Part shown: positions 49,801 through 56,206 of the stretch, one piece after another
Numbering within the stretch: the first letter of the stretch is position 1
How the letters are laid out: each line of letters opens with the position of its first letter
DNA from: Ancylostoma caninum
Taxonomy: Eukaryota; Nematoda; Chromadorea; Rhabditida; Ancylostomatidae
Assembly (NCBI GenBank): GCA_037903475.1
Contig: JBAJFG010000002.1
Coordinates: forward strand, 992,001 to 1,056,000
Length of the DNA: 64,000 nucleotides
Direction: 5' to 3'
The notes under the pieces: generated by a model
What the model was told of the DNA's origin: nothing
The model's database searches: none
Seen by the model: the letters and a program-made list of their open reading frames with translations, nothing else
Program-made: the position numbers and the translations under genes

Positions 49801-52800
49801 CTAGACAGACATATACGACGCATCGGCTTTTGAGTAGATGAGTCGGTTCAATAACCCAAGTTTGAGGTACGCATTTTCAAAGGGAGTCATACATCAGGAG
49901 GGTGGCGGTGTCAGTCCGAAGTCACCGCTAGGCAAAATCACAGCCTGATTTTTTCATGAGGACATCCCCGTGGTCCTCGCCGCAACACGCACGACAGTGT
50001 GCAGCCGGCTGAACACCGCGGCGATCCATCGATTCCGTGCCTGGAGGCACGTATTCCGTATTTCTCCAGGCACGGATTCGATGGATGTCATCGCTTCAAC
50101 TGCTTGAAGAGGTACTTCACCCAAACTACCTCCTCGACCTGGCCATTAAATGTTAAGCTTGAACACTGTGGTAATTTTTGAGGCCTCTTCTGGCAATGGG
50201 AGGAAATAGGAGTACGTGGCGAAATCTCACGCACAATGTTAGAGTTCAATTTTTGCATAGCGACCTATTTGGCAAGGCTTGTATGGCGACCTATTTGGCA
50301 AGGTTTGTAAGGCGACCTATTTGGCAAGGTTTGCATGGCGACCCATTTGGCGGAACATCATGTTTGGCAAGACATTCGGCGGAGTTCGCTTATCTGGCCC
50401 GTTTGCAAACACGTTTCCTAGGTTGCCGAACAAGCTTCGCCAAATGGGTCGCCAATGGACTTCAGAGTATAGGAAACAAATACTTTGATCATTATTCAAA
50501 GCGAGAGGCTCACTCGACACCCACATGCAAGATGCTCTCCGCTGCCAGCGTCCTTTCATGCTTTCGTTACTGCAACCCGATCAAGCCACAGCTCGCCCGT
50601 TCGTTTGACACCGACTGCGTATCCCCCTACTCGCACTTGAGAGAAGCAAACAGACATCTTTATAAGAAAATTGCAAGATAAGTCTCCGCTCAAGTATCAG
50701 GTTTTTCATCACGTTTGTGAACACATCTGCTATGCCGGACATCAATCATTTTCCCATATTCAAATTTGTGGGCCTATGAAATAGTGCACACATTTGGACT
50801 GAACAGCAGAGGTATTAGGTTGTCCGAAAGTCTTGCACCTAATTTCATGCTTTTTTCAAAAAATGTTAAGGTCATTGTGAATAGATATCACTCAACAAAA
50901 TAATCGCCTTCATGATCCACGAGGTATGGCCAACGCATCACTAAAGCTTCAGCTCTAGAAGTCAAGAACTCTGGCAGCTGCGAGTCTAAGAAGCTTGGAA
51001 TCTCACATTTCGGTTTGGTCACCAAATTTCTTTTCTCGTAAATGCAGCCTCAAGGCTCCGAGCAAGTCGTATTCAGACGGGGTTAAGTCAGGAGAATGAG
51101 CAGATCGTGGTAGATCCTCCCAACTTAATTTGGCAATTTTTCGGTGGGTAAGCTTTGCCACGTGAGGTCAGGCGTTGTCATGAAGTGGAACAACATGGTC
51201 AATTTTTCCCAGCTCCAGGCGAGTTACGTCTGTCAGTTTCTGCAGTTAAAAAGAGTAGACTTTTCACGGTGGCCAGGGTGTTAGCATTTCTCGACACAGC
51301 ATTCTCTCGGAATTCCATCAACAACACAGAAAATCTTTCGTGCACTTCTGCTATATTGGAGATGGTCCGCTACGCGCGACTCAAGTTTTCTCTCGTGTAT
51401 GGTTAACGCACAGACCCAACTCTCATCTCCAGAAATGAGCTGGTGGAGAAAGTTCATCCTGGGTGCACGCAGCAGCAAAGACTGGCACACACTCAGTCTT
51501 GCAAGGCACTCAGTTCGTGGGGTACCCAATCCGTCATCAATTTTCTGTAACCTAGTGCTTCGAGATGTCTGGCGATTATTGAACGGCTACAGCCAGGTGT
51601 ACCCTACAGTTCGCATATGGTGGCATTTTGATTCAAAGTCTATGGAATTCTATATCCTAAAAAATATCTTGGTGCGAAATTTTCGGACCAACCTAATACT
51701 TTAGGCAACTGTTTTCAATGGATAAGTCCGTTCACTTAACGGTGCACTGATAGTACACTTTCTGGGATCTACAAAAATTGAACCCAACAGCTCTCCATTT
51801 CTTCAGCTAACTCTCTCCTCTCTCTAGAAATCGTTCAATGTCCTACTTTTTTAGAAGTATCTATGAAATTCTTGCCAGGACCATCGGATGAATGAAAGAA
51901 TAAATTTCTTGCTGAGTCAACCCACTTGCCGGAGAACATGGACTTCAATGCTGACTTCACTATGTCAATTGGAGTCCTTTCTGAAGGCCTTTCCACCCAA
52001 CAATCCTTTATGAGGTGAAGCTGAAATGTCATACCTCATCATTGGTGTGTAAAGCGAAAGATAGATCATACATAATATTGCACTGCTAGAATAACTTGTT
52101 CAAATTTTTGCCTAGCAGTCATGACAAAAGCAGTGCTCACTCTAGTAGACAACTGCTAAGGATTACAATTGTCTTCCTTTAGTGAACTACTGTAATGCTG
52201 AACACTGTAACCTACCACGCATGATTTGTAAGAGGGCGCTAGCAGGTTACAATACGATTGAATCTCAGCTGCGATGGAAGGACAAGTATAGGGTTTGTAG
52301 AGCCCTGACACCTGTATTTGTCGTGGTTTGGGTGTTTTGAAGTGCTCACTCATGCCAGTCCGCATTCATCAAATTTGAGTCACTGCCGCAATGTACGCCA
52401 TGGATGCTTAAAGGCAGAGGGCCACCTCGTTCTGCCTGTTGGATTTACCAATATATCCTAGATTTCCTCATCATGTTGATCCCTGGGATGTACATCAACA
52501 GGCACAGCAGCGACGAAATCCCCATTTTTGAAAGGCTCGAACTGGATAAAAATTTGGAGCCCGGAGGTGGATCGCTCCAAGCTGTGCTGGCTGCCTGCCA
52601 CGGCTGCCGCGTCGGTCAACGAGTCTTGGCGTGTCCAATCGATAAGATCAACGGCTTGACATGTCAACTCGGGTTGGCAAACTGTTACAGACCCCGTCCT
52701 GGAAGACGGGGGTTTATAAACCACTCTGAGACAATTTATGTATACCGTTGGAACCACCGCGCCGAGTAGATGCAGAATCTGCTGTTAGCTGAACTACGAA

Positions 52801-55800
52801 AATGAGGTGGACCCCTGCCTTTAAATAATCCTCGTTGGCGTGCATGTGAGATTCGCTATCATCTTTTGCGTCTAGCCTTTTTCCTAATATTGTCGAAGAG
52901 CTCAGCCTTCCTGACCGTCACATCGTTCTTTGCCGCTCTCTTCGCTATAAATATTTCTGCCATTTATCAACCGTCTTGTCATCGAGGGAATCGTAGTAGA
53001 GACGTTTCTACTCGCGCAGCTTCATGTGCGCTTCATGCGCCCGGAGCAATGATTACCTGTCAATCCTCCGGCAAACTGGTTCAGTCGTGCCAAGCTCGAA
53101 ACGAGCTACATCTATTATGTGTGTGCAAAAGTTCCACGTCATCTGCATCCGCATCCGCGATTGCACCTAATTTTTGAAACGCCACAAATCCGCTCAAAAC
53201 CAACATTTTCATTCAAGTCAAAAAGCACTGGTGTCCTTGCAGCTTCGCCAGTGGTAAAAGGATAATGTGGTGGGCGTTTATCTGTCTATTATATAAGATG
53301 CGCCAAGCATTCAACTTCATCTGGTCATCGTAAAGGCTTTGAATATGCACTGTGCAGTGACTTGTGGGAGGCATCCAATGTTCCAAGTCAGTGCGTCATC
53401 CTCCCTGACTCCTCTGGTACCACCCGGAAGGATGGAAGGTTTGGGTGGCCTCAAGCGGGATCGAACCATCGATCGCGTGCGTGCACACGCCTCTTGCCAC
53501 TGCGCCACTCTCGCCAAACGTTGCCAGTGCGAGACAAAAAAAAGGTTCTCCCAGATGTGTGAAGTTTAACAAACTTATACTTGAGAGATGCACACATTTT
53601 TTTTGAATAGGATCTGTTCATTAAACGTTCTAGAGTGGATATGAAGATAGGGATGCTTGAATAGGCCACAGTTGCCTGGAGATAGCTCCAGCGAGTGGAT
53701 ATTCTACTGGAGTTTAACCAAACAGTAATCATAGTCTCCTTTCTTCCAACATTTGCTTCGAAATGTTGCGGGGCCTTATCTTTGTCTAACTATTTGCTGA
53801 TTTAAACAAGATTCCCTTCTCGTCGCAATTTACGATTTGATCAATGAAAGGCTGGTTCCTATTCCACAAAAGCAGCTCCGATGAGATGGCGCTAGAGTAT
53901 CTGTTCAGCTTCAATTCATGTGGCAACCACTGATCCTTTTTTTCATCTTTCCCGGATGGTTTCAAGATCTTTTGCTAACCCACACATTGTTTTTCGTGGG
54001 TGGGACTCCATCAGAGACTTAAGTACGTCTTCAACAAGTTTACAGATCCGACCTCGACCTGATTCATCCTCGAGGCTCATATCTCCGGATCGGAATTTTT
54101 GGAACCAGAGTAGAGTGGTGTAAATTGGGAAGACATATGGTACCCATGCCTTCGCAATGCTTCCGTGGGCCTCCAGGGCTTCAAGTCCATGTTTCAACTT
54201 ACAAAACAAAATGATACGCATTCCCTGCTCAGACACCTGGGCGGGAGTCCCTTCTGATAAAACGCTTTTTTATCATTTTTAGGAGGGAATCCAGTAGACC
54301 GGCTGGAGACACCATTCTGATTTGTTGAGGGATTAAGCGAAGAATGACACGGGTTTATGATTGTCACGGGTTAACTCTTATCAAGTGAAGGATATTGAAA
54401 AGGTCCCAGTTTACAAGTAAACTTTGGCCCTCTCTTCGCTTTGGCGGAGAGTGAAGTCCTCCAACTGACTCCTCTGAGTGACTCGACTGGCCTATTCAGG
54501 CCCGGTTGGAACCGGGGAAAAAACTGAATTCTTTGCAAAGACCAGGCGAGATTTCGCGCGCGGACACGGCGCAGTTGCAGAAATGCGTCCCGATCCGTTA
54601 GCAGCGGCCGACGTCTGCGCACAAAGCGCATGCGCTTATCGGAATTCGAGGTGCATTCCGCATCGATGAACGTCGTGCTTTCGAAACTGCCTATCGCAGT
54701 TTTTCAGCCTCCTCTCGGTGACGGTGGTGCACTCGAAGGGCTATTCTGGTGGCTTCGCTAGGTGACGAGCCATAAAAACAACACACGTTCCCGCATGTTC
54801 TTGGCGAAACCTGTGAACCAGTTGCTCGAATTTCTTTAAATTACTCTCGGGAATTTTCTGATGTCGGTAAATCAGATTCCATGCTCTGTCTGCTCAAGTG
54901 TCCTTCTGTAGAGAAACAAGCCTTAAGACGAGACAGCGCTCTGACGAAAGTTCCAACTGCAGAAGGTCTTCACTCTTTCGTGCTATCACGACAATAATTT
55001 TTCTGACTGCCGAAATCTTGCAGCCATCAAATCCATGATTGATCACAGCAATTGGAGGAATACATGGACCCTTTCTAGACTGTGAAATCTGTGAGATTTT
55101 CTTTCTTAGATTTGATGGATTCGTGCTCATTTTTGGGAAAAGCAGAGACCAAATGTTTCATCTAAAGCCGACACAAAGCGGAGGGTGGTACTTGTGCGAT
55201 AGTCCTGACCAATCCGTGCAGTGAGTAAGGCGTTTCGAGAAGCCTCGCCCCATTCAACGCAAGAATATCAACGGGAAAAAGAGTATGCTCACCGTTTTCT
55301 GGTGCGTCGATTCTCTATCCTATGGAAATTAGTTCCACAGAAGAAGTCTATTGATGCCGACTATGTCTGCTAAGAAATGGAAGAAATGGTCATAAATGCA
55401 GGAAAATGCAGCAGAAAACGTGATCAGCCCCAGCTTCTATGAGACAATTGCCGTCCACACTTTGCAAAGAAGACCCAAGAAGAACTGGAGGCTTTGTACT
55501 TCAAAGTTCTCCAACAGCCTGCATGTAGCTTCAAGCTTGCTCCTTCGAACAACCATTTGTTCGAAAGCCTTGAGAATTGGCCCGGAAAATAGCTCAAACT
55601 TAGCAATTGCACTATAGTAACAATGCCATTTGCATTTTCAACTACGAAAACTTACGAAAACAAAAACGCCATTTTCTCATAAAAGCAGTGAAAAAGCACG
55701 CCATTCTCTCATCGAAGCTGTGAAAAAAAGCAGAATTCTCAAAGAAACTTTTGCGATATGTTCTAACCAAGGGCCGCCACGGCTGAAGCACCTCTTCGCT

Positions 55801-56206
55801 TTCTAGAGATGAACCCCCTCCAAGTATTCGGGAAACCTGGATTTTAAAATTATACCAGAGCTGGATTGACATCAGTGTTCTCATTTGCATCAAGTGGTGG
55901 ACGTGCTGCATCATGACCACCTTTTTTAATCATGTAGATTAGCTCTGAAACATGCATGTCAAGGAGCCGCATAGCGGTGCGTGGTAACAATACCTTCAGG
56001 ATCTTCTTTGCGATTTTCAAGATTCCAGGGTGAAGATCGAGTAATCACCTGGGCAGCAATAATACCAAAACTGTAACGAATCCTTTAACTTGAACACTCA
56101 ATTATCATGGCTTAAGCTAAATGACTCTATACCTGTACACATCTCCTTCTTGAGAGCGGCCTTTGCTCGAGTCCCGAAGGATTTCCGGAGCAGTCCAGAG
56201 AAGATC
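22940..56206 (-). CDS. Receptor-type guanylate cyclase (nematode gcy family), 3' eleven exons
   Basis: Membrane guanylate cyclase making cGMP from GTP; in nematodes these act mainly in sensory neurons. The order is join of complement exons 56206-56133, 56070-55994, 55944-55856, 52020-51926, 49332-49195, 48950-48827, 48752-48684, 48572-48398, 36398-36300, 23356-23265, 23089-22940. They total 1182 nt, in frame to a TGA, giving 393 residues. Residues 1-112 are the C-lobe of the kinase-homology domain ([22 protein letters not shown]). Residues 113-157 are the dimerisation helix. Residues 158-344 are the cyclase domain with metal-binding D184 (FFSDVVSF) and D228 (ETIGDAY), guanine-binding E224 and C296 (RYCLFGD), and N303 and R307 (VNTASRME). 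The tail is Ser-rich. The extracellular ligand domain, membrane segment and kinase N-lobe are not in the window, so the start is missing. Introns of 12.9 and 12.0 kb are packed with transposons. Intact catalysis and clean splicing argue for a working gene. The exact gcy orthologue is not assigned. Confidence 0.9.
23265..23356 (-). CDS. Guanylate cyclase exon: GMIHIS...RGEVIIK
   Basis: Acceptor CTTCCAG|CAGGAA and donor ATCAAG|GTATGA. It encodes [20 protein letters not shown] and then [11 protein letters not shown], the last strands of the cyclase fold. Confidence 0.95.
23510..23894. mobile_element. Diverged relative of the 19080 TA element
   Basis: The left end GTGTGTCAAAATGATTGACG aligns with GGTGCGTCATAATTATTGACG. 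The right end TTTGTGATGCGCCCTG is followed by TA. It lies in the last large cyclase intron, just before the Helitron-like element. Confidence 0.55.
23912..24764 (+). mobile_element. Helitron-like non-autonomous element
   Basis: Starts near TATATATAAAAGTGAAAGTT and a GTTTGTGT tract. It has four diverged tandem units of about 118 bp (24080-24560: CGATTTTATTGATTTTTCGC, CATGTCTACTGGGGTTCC, ATACGCTGAATACGAATATG). It ends AAGCGAAGCCGGGTACGGCA and then CTAG before T. The CTAG|T end and the short GCCG..CGGC hairpin fit Helitron/Helentron termini. No Rep/helicase. The 5' end position is approximate. Confidence 0.6.
24780..25037. mobile_element. GC-rich MITE with TA flanks, 258 bp
   Basis: Inverted ends share CAGTGG, ATGGCGGTGGCCCAT and GCGGCCTC over about 45 bp. 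TA is present at 24778-24779 and 25038-25039. GC is far above the surroundings, which creates open frames on both strands. It starts 15 bp after the Helitron-like end. Confidence 0.8.
25040..28080. other. Intronic, no further gene recognised
   Basis: Lies inside the 12.9-kb cyclase intron. The longest frame (26875-27276, plus, 133 codons, Lys-rich, ending [20 protein letters not shown]) matches nothing I recognise. No transposon ends found. Confidence 0.35.
28083..29640 (+). mobile_element. RTE-like element, internally deleted copy
   Basis: Plus strand. The leader (28083-28590) is nearly the same as that of the 40440 copy. Endonuclease pieces: [20 protein letters not shown], then SDFNHKIGS, then [13 protein letters not shown]. 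At about 29367 the endonuclease end joins directly to the reverse transcriptase C-terminus ([23 protein letters not shown]..). About 2 kb with the whole polymerase is therefore missing. It ends in GTCAAGGTGATCAAGGTGAT, like the 3' side of the full copy. Several frameshifts. Confidence 0.88.
29645..30690. other. Intronic, no gene recognised
   Basis: Only short frames and an AT-rich stretch near 30240-30420. Confidence 0.35.
30700..30970 (+). mobile_element. Mariner transposase C-terminal remnant
   Basis: Aligns base by base with the reverse strand of 63690-63880: CTGGACGACTTCTTCCGGGA, CGATTCTAGAAGG and ATCTACCTTATTGCCAA. Read across frames it gives the usual mariner end (LDDFFREN..., AF.KFVDSR). 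No terminal repeat is seen. Confidence 0.65.
31081..31317. mobile_element. hAT-type MITE, copy 3, with exact 8-bp duplication
   Basis: Ends CAGTGGCGGACGCAG and CTGCGTCCGCCCCTG. CAGATTTG is directly repeated at 31073-31080 and 31318-31325. Opposite orientation to copy 1. G and C runs sit just inside the ends. Confidence 0.93.
32020..34450 (+). mobile_element. Mariner, interrupted by another mariner
   Basis: Ends GGTTGTCGGGAAATTTCTCG and CGAGAACTTTCTCGACAACC flanked by TA. The plus-strand transposase is read in pieces: [20 protein letters not shown] before the insertion. After it come [27 protein letters not shown] and [17 protein letters not shown] with QGKAFNDE. Without the insert it is about 1.16 kb. 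Stops show it is dead. Confidence 0.9.
32281..33545 (-). mobile_element. Mariner nested inside the 32020 mariner
   Basis: Ends GGTGCGTGCAAAAGTTCCGG and the complement, flanked by TA at 32279-32280 and 33546-33547. The minus strand encodes [30 protein letters not shown] and [15 protein letters not shown], the helix-turn-helix to first-Asp region of mariner transposase. Same family as 34465 and 53118. Degraded. Confidence 0.9.
34465..34985 (+). mobile_element. Truncated mariner, same family as 32281
   Basis: Begins after TA with GGTGCGTGCAAAATTTTCGA and follows the reverse strand of 33545-33000 (ACGTCGTTTTGCTCCTT; AAGAAGGGGAAGATGAGTAG). Homology stops near 34985, where a different terminal repeat (GGGGGTGCGTCTATAATTAT) begins. 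Confidence 0.8.
34990..35030 (+). mobile_element. Terminus resembling the 19080 TA-element family
   Basis: GGGGGTGCGTCTATAATTAT followed by GGCGC resembles the CAGGGTGCGTCATAATTATT end. No matching opposite end was found downstream. It abuts the truncated mariner. Confidence 0.35.
35031..36290. other. Intronic, no gene recognised
   Basis: Lies just 3' of the isolated 99-bp cyclase exon. Frames at 35305-35553 (minus) and 35900-36160 (plus) show no recognisable domain. Confidence 0.35.
36300..36398 (-). CDS. Guanylate cyclase exon: [32 protein letters not shown]
   Basis: Acceptor GTTTAG|GATCAG and donor AAAAC|GTTAGT. Phases join to IGFHTG upstream (ACT G|GA) and to NGKPGMIH downstream (AAA C|CA GGA). 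It holds the guanine-contacting Cys and the transition-state Asn and Arg. This 99-bp exon stands alone between introns of 12.0 and 12.9 kb. Confidence 0.96.
36946..38801 (-). pseudogene. RTE reverse transcriptase and C-terminal domain
   Basis: Frame 38801-37770: [36 protein letters not shown] (duplicated), [40 protein letters not shown] one-base shift near 37905 leads into frame 37899-36946: [40 protein letters not shown]-type thumb, [20 protein letters not shown] and [20 protein letters not shown], then stop. The polymerase Asp residues ([10 protein letters not shown] and FADD) are intact. Confidence 0.92.
38289..38402 (-). repeat. 57-bp in-frame tandem duplication in the RT finger domain
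   Basis: 38289-38345 and 38346-38402 are identical but for one base. On the coding strand this duplicates [18 protein letters not shown], so the frame stays open through both copies. Confidence 0.95.
38818..40389 (-). pseudogene. RTE endonuclease domain and linker
   Basis: The open part 40389-39355 covers the leader read-through, then [20 protein letters not shown] (motif N), GLTETRRH (catalytic Glu), [18 protein letters not shown] and [12 protein letters not shown] (GDxN). After a frameshift near 39352 the frame continues with [20 protein letters not shown] and [20 protein letters not shown] (SDH motif). The linker [20 protein letters not shown] follows. All endonuclease catalytic motifs can be found; only the frame is broken. 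Confidence 0.9.
41022..41250. mobile_element. Mariner terminus, rest not identified
   Basis: After TA it reads GGTTGGTGCGAAACTGATTG, a typical mariner end close to the one at 63608. The adjacent 200 bp do not show a transposase and no opposite end was found up to 41864. Confidence 0.4.
41251..41864. other. Intronic, no gene recognised
   Basis: Short frames only, between a mariner end and the 41865 element. Confidence 0.35.
41865..42775 (-). mobile_element. Mariner remnant, complete ends (family shared with 62786)
   Basis: Ends GGTCGTCAAGTATGAAATGT and ACATTTCATACTTGACGACC flanked by TA. On the minus strand, frames give a FRSGD-like motif ([15 protein letters not shown]) and a C-terminal PRFQ..GAIKLQLIWQGCGDS, resembling the end of mariner transposases. 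The catalytic core is not readable. 62786-63605 is an inverted second copy. Confidence 0.82.
42780..43823. other. Intronic, no gene recognised
   Basis: Frames at 43343-43588 (minus) and 43630-43992 (plus) have no recognisable product. The latter runs into the TA microsatellite. Confidence 0.35.
43824..43862. repeat. (TA)n microsatellite interrupted by a MITE
   Basis: About 19 TA units precede the MITE. The tract resumes at 44136-44157 after it, so one microsatellite was split by the insertion. Confidence 0.95.
43863..44135. mobile_element. hAT-type MITE, copy 4, inside a TA tract
   Basis: Ends CAGTGGCGGACGCAG and CTGCGTCCGCCACTG, with G9/C10-type runs inside the ends and the AT-rich family core. 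Flanks are ATATATAT on both sides, compatible with an 8-bp duplication in the microsatellite. Confidence 0.92.
44270..44680 (+). mobile_element. Possible RTE 3' tail fragment
   Basis: 44605-44670 (CTGAAATACACAACAAAAAT; CTTATGGACGCT; TATAAGGGAGGCGGTTGTGAC) aligns with the reverse strand of 36740-36815, just past the coding end of the 36730-40440 RTE. The 5' limit is unclear. Confidence 0.45.
46020..46265 (+). repeat. Diverged 24-bp minisatellite, block 1
   Basis: Repeated CGGGTGTTGCCTGATCAG and variants (CCTGACCAGGTTACGGGTAT). The same unit recurs at 46613-46790. Confidence 0.7.
46613..46790 (+). repeat. Diverged 24-bp minisatellite, block 2
   Basis: Units such as GCCAGTTTCCGGGTGTTGC and GCCTGGCCAGTTTCTGG, related to block 1. 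The frames on both strands here arise from the repeat. Confidence 0.75.
47280..47910 (+). mobile_element. RTE C-terminal fragment with a TA MITE inside
   Basis: 47330-47460 reads [25 protein letters not shown]. After the MITE comes [20 protein letters not shown] and then [20 protein letters not shown] and [10 protein letters not shown], matching the TGRPP..W and RDKWKDCW region of the 36730-40440 copy. 5'-truncated, with frameshifts. No separate gene is seen at 47910-48397. Confidence 0.8.
47464..47589. mobile_element. 126-bp TA MITE
   Basis: Ends CATGTATAGTTCATCGGAGT and CATTTATAGTGCATCGGAGT (reversed) with TA on both sides (47462-47463, 47590-47591). RTE homology continues directly on either side. 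Confidence 0.85.
48398..48572 (-). CDS. Guanylate cyclase exon: [15 protein letters not shown] to IGFHTG
   Basis: It carries the guanine-specifying Glu (VETIGD), the second metal Asp and the [12 protein letters not shown] loop. The acceptor used is TGTTAAG|GTCGAA; the better-looking TTTTTAG 9 bp upstream would put a stop in frame. Donor ACTG|GTGGGT. A 12.0-kb intron follows. Confidence 0.95.
48684..48752 (-). CDS. Guanylate cyclase exon: [23 protein letters not shown]
   Basis: Acceptor ATTTTCAG|GTCGTT and donor TACAAG|GTGTGA, both phase 0. The 23 residues match the conserved helix VVNLLNxLYTxFD followed by HDVYK, immediately before the guanine-recognition loop. Confidence 0.95.
48827..48950 (-). 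CDS. Guanylate cyclase exon: start of cyclase domain (FFSDVVSF)
   Basis: Acceptor CTTACAG|GCAGG and donor TTACAG|GTTCTT. It encodes [18 protein letters not shown], then [11 protein letters not shown] and TPLQ. It carries the first metal-binding aspartate of class III cyclases (residue 184 of the in-window protein). Confidence 0.96.
49195..49332 (-). CDS. Guanylate cyclase exon: dimerisation helix
   Basis: Acceptor ATTGCAG|AGGCAA and donor CCAAG|GTCCTC. It encodes [20 protein letters not shown] followed by EERTKEL and LLYRMLP. This is the signalling helix linking the kinase-homology and cyclase domains, and is strongly predicted coiled coil by its E/K-rich heptads. The phase-2 end joins G of the next exon to give [12 protein letters not shown]. 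Confidence 0.95.
49627..50467. mobile_element. 841-bp TA-target element with internal tandem repeats
   Basis: Inverted ends CTCTGAAGTTCAATGGCGAC and CTCTGAAGTCCATTGGCGAC extend through CATTTGGCGA. TA at 49625-49626 and 50468-50469. GGCGACC(T/C)ATTTGGC recurs inside, so the subterminal motif is amplified. No transposase. Confidence 0.82.
50256..50352 (+). repeat. 26-bp tandem repeat, about 3.5 units
   Basis: TGGCGACCTATTTGGCAAGG with TTTGTA, repeated with one to three changes per unit. It lies within the 49627-50467 element and is built from its terminal motif. Confidence 0.9.
50818..51693 (-). mobile_element. Mariner remnant in the cyclase intron
   Basis: Ends GGTTGTCCGAAAGTCTTGCA and, reversed, GGTTGGTCCGAAAATTTCGC. 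TA at both sides (50816-50817, 51694-51695). The minus strand encodes [20 protein letters not shown] with KKV-like KIFCVVDGI, the first catalytic Asp region. Further on come [11 protein letters not shown] and [13 protein letters not shown], traces of the C-terminal half. Stops and shifts throughout. Same orientation as the cyclase gene. Confidence 0.9.
51926..52020 (-). CDS. Guanylate cyclase exon: end of kinase-homology domain ([10 protein letters not shown])
   Basis: Acceptor ACATTTCAG|CTTCAC and donor GGCAA|GTGGGT. It encodes [19 protein letters not shown] and then KSMFSGK, the conserved last helices before the dimerisation region. The following 2.6-kb intron contains a mariner at 50818-51693 and a TA-target element at 49627-50467. 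Confidence 0.92.
53118..54290 (-). mobile_element. Mariner (SETMAR/Hsmar1-like) with a SINE inside
   Basis: Minus strand. The frame 54236-53943 holds [20 protein letters not shown] and [20 protein letters not shown], the bipartite DNA-binding region. Downstream fragments read [31 protein letters not shown] (first catalytic Asp in CDEK). The 3' end, TGTGTGTGCAAAAGTTCC after TA, matches the 32281 family. The 5' end is not clear; the limit given is approximate. Confidence 0.82.
53300..53516 (-). mobile_element. tRNA-derived SINE, copy 1
   Basis: Minus strand from 53516: GAGAGTGGCGCAGTGGCAAG (A-box-like, with TGGCGCAGTGG), then GATGGTTCGATCCCGC (B box). After about 72 bp of tRNA-like head comes a body with CCTTCCATCC, GCACTGACTTGGAACATTGG and CAAGTCACTGC, shared with 59640-59858. 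Inserted in the mariner 53118-54290. Not a functional tRNA: no closed acceptor stem was found. Confidence 0.75.
54291..55855. other. Intronic, no gene recognised
   Basis: Part of the 3.8-kb cyclase intron. Frames at 54371-54669, 54894-55224 and 55396-55617 resemble no family I know. Confidence 0.35.
55856..55944 (-). CDS. Guanylate cyclase exon: kinase-homology, [10 protein letters not shown]
   Basis: Acceptor GTTTCAG|AGCTAATC and donor GCTCTG|GTATAA. It encodes [18 protein letters not shown] and then DVNPAL in phase with LHLIKDCW of the next exon. The intron after it is 3.8 kb and holds a mariner (53118-54290) with a SINE inside. Confidence 0.9.
55994..56070 (-). CDS. Guanylate cyclase exon: kinase-homology, SFGIIA...[11 protein letters not shown]
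   Basis: Acceptor CGTTACAG|TTTTGG and donor GAAG|GTATTG. Phases join exactly to both neighbours, completing GDVYSFG upstream and EDPEELIYM downstream. The flanking introns are 62 and 49 bp, typical nematode sizes. The [10 protein letters not shown] stretch is characteristic of natriuretic-receptor-like cyclases. Confidence 0.9.
56133..56206 (-). CDS. Guanylate cyclase exon: kinase-homology WTAPE/GDVYS segment
   Basis: Encodes [14 protein letters not shown]...QEGDVY and ends in phase 2 at donor AG|GTATAG. The WTAPE and GDVYSFG motifs are kinase subdomains VIII-IX of receptor cyclases. The 3' edge is certain. The 5' edge is not: the bases before the GAT codon read AATTTTT with no AG, and a TAA lies in frame just upstream. 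The acceptor is therefore non-canonical, mutated, or hidden by a base error. Confidence 0.8.

Noticed and set aside
53443..53515. Functional tRNA gene
   Set aside because: A and B boxes are present but the acceptor stem does not close and a shared SINE body follows.
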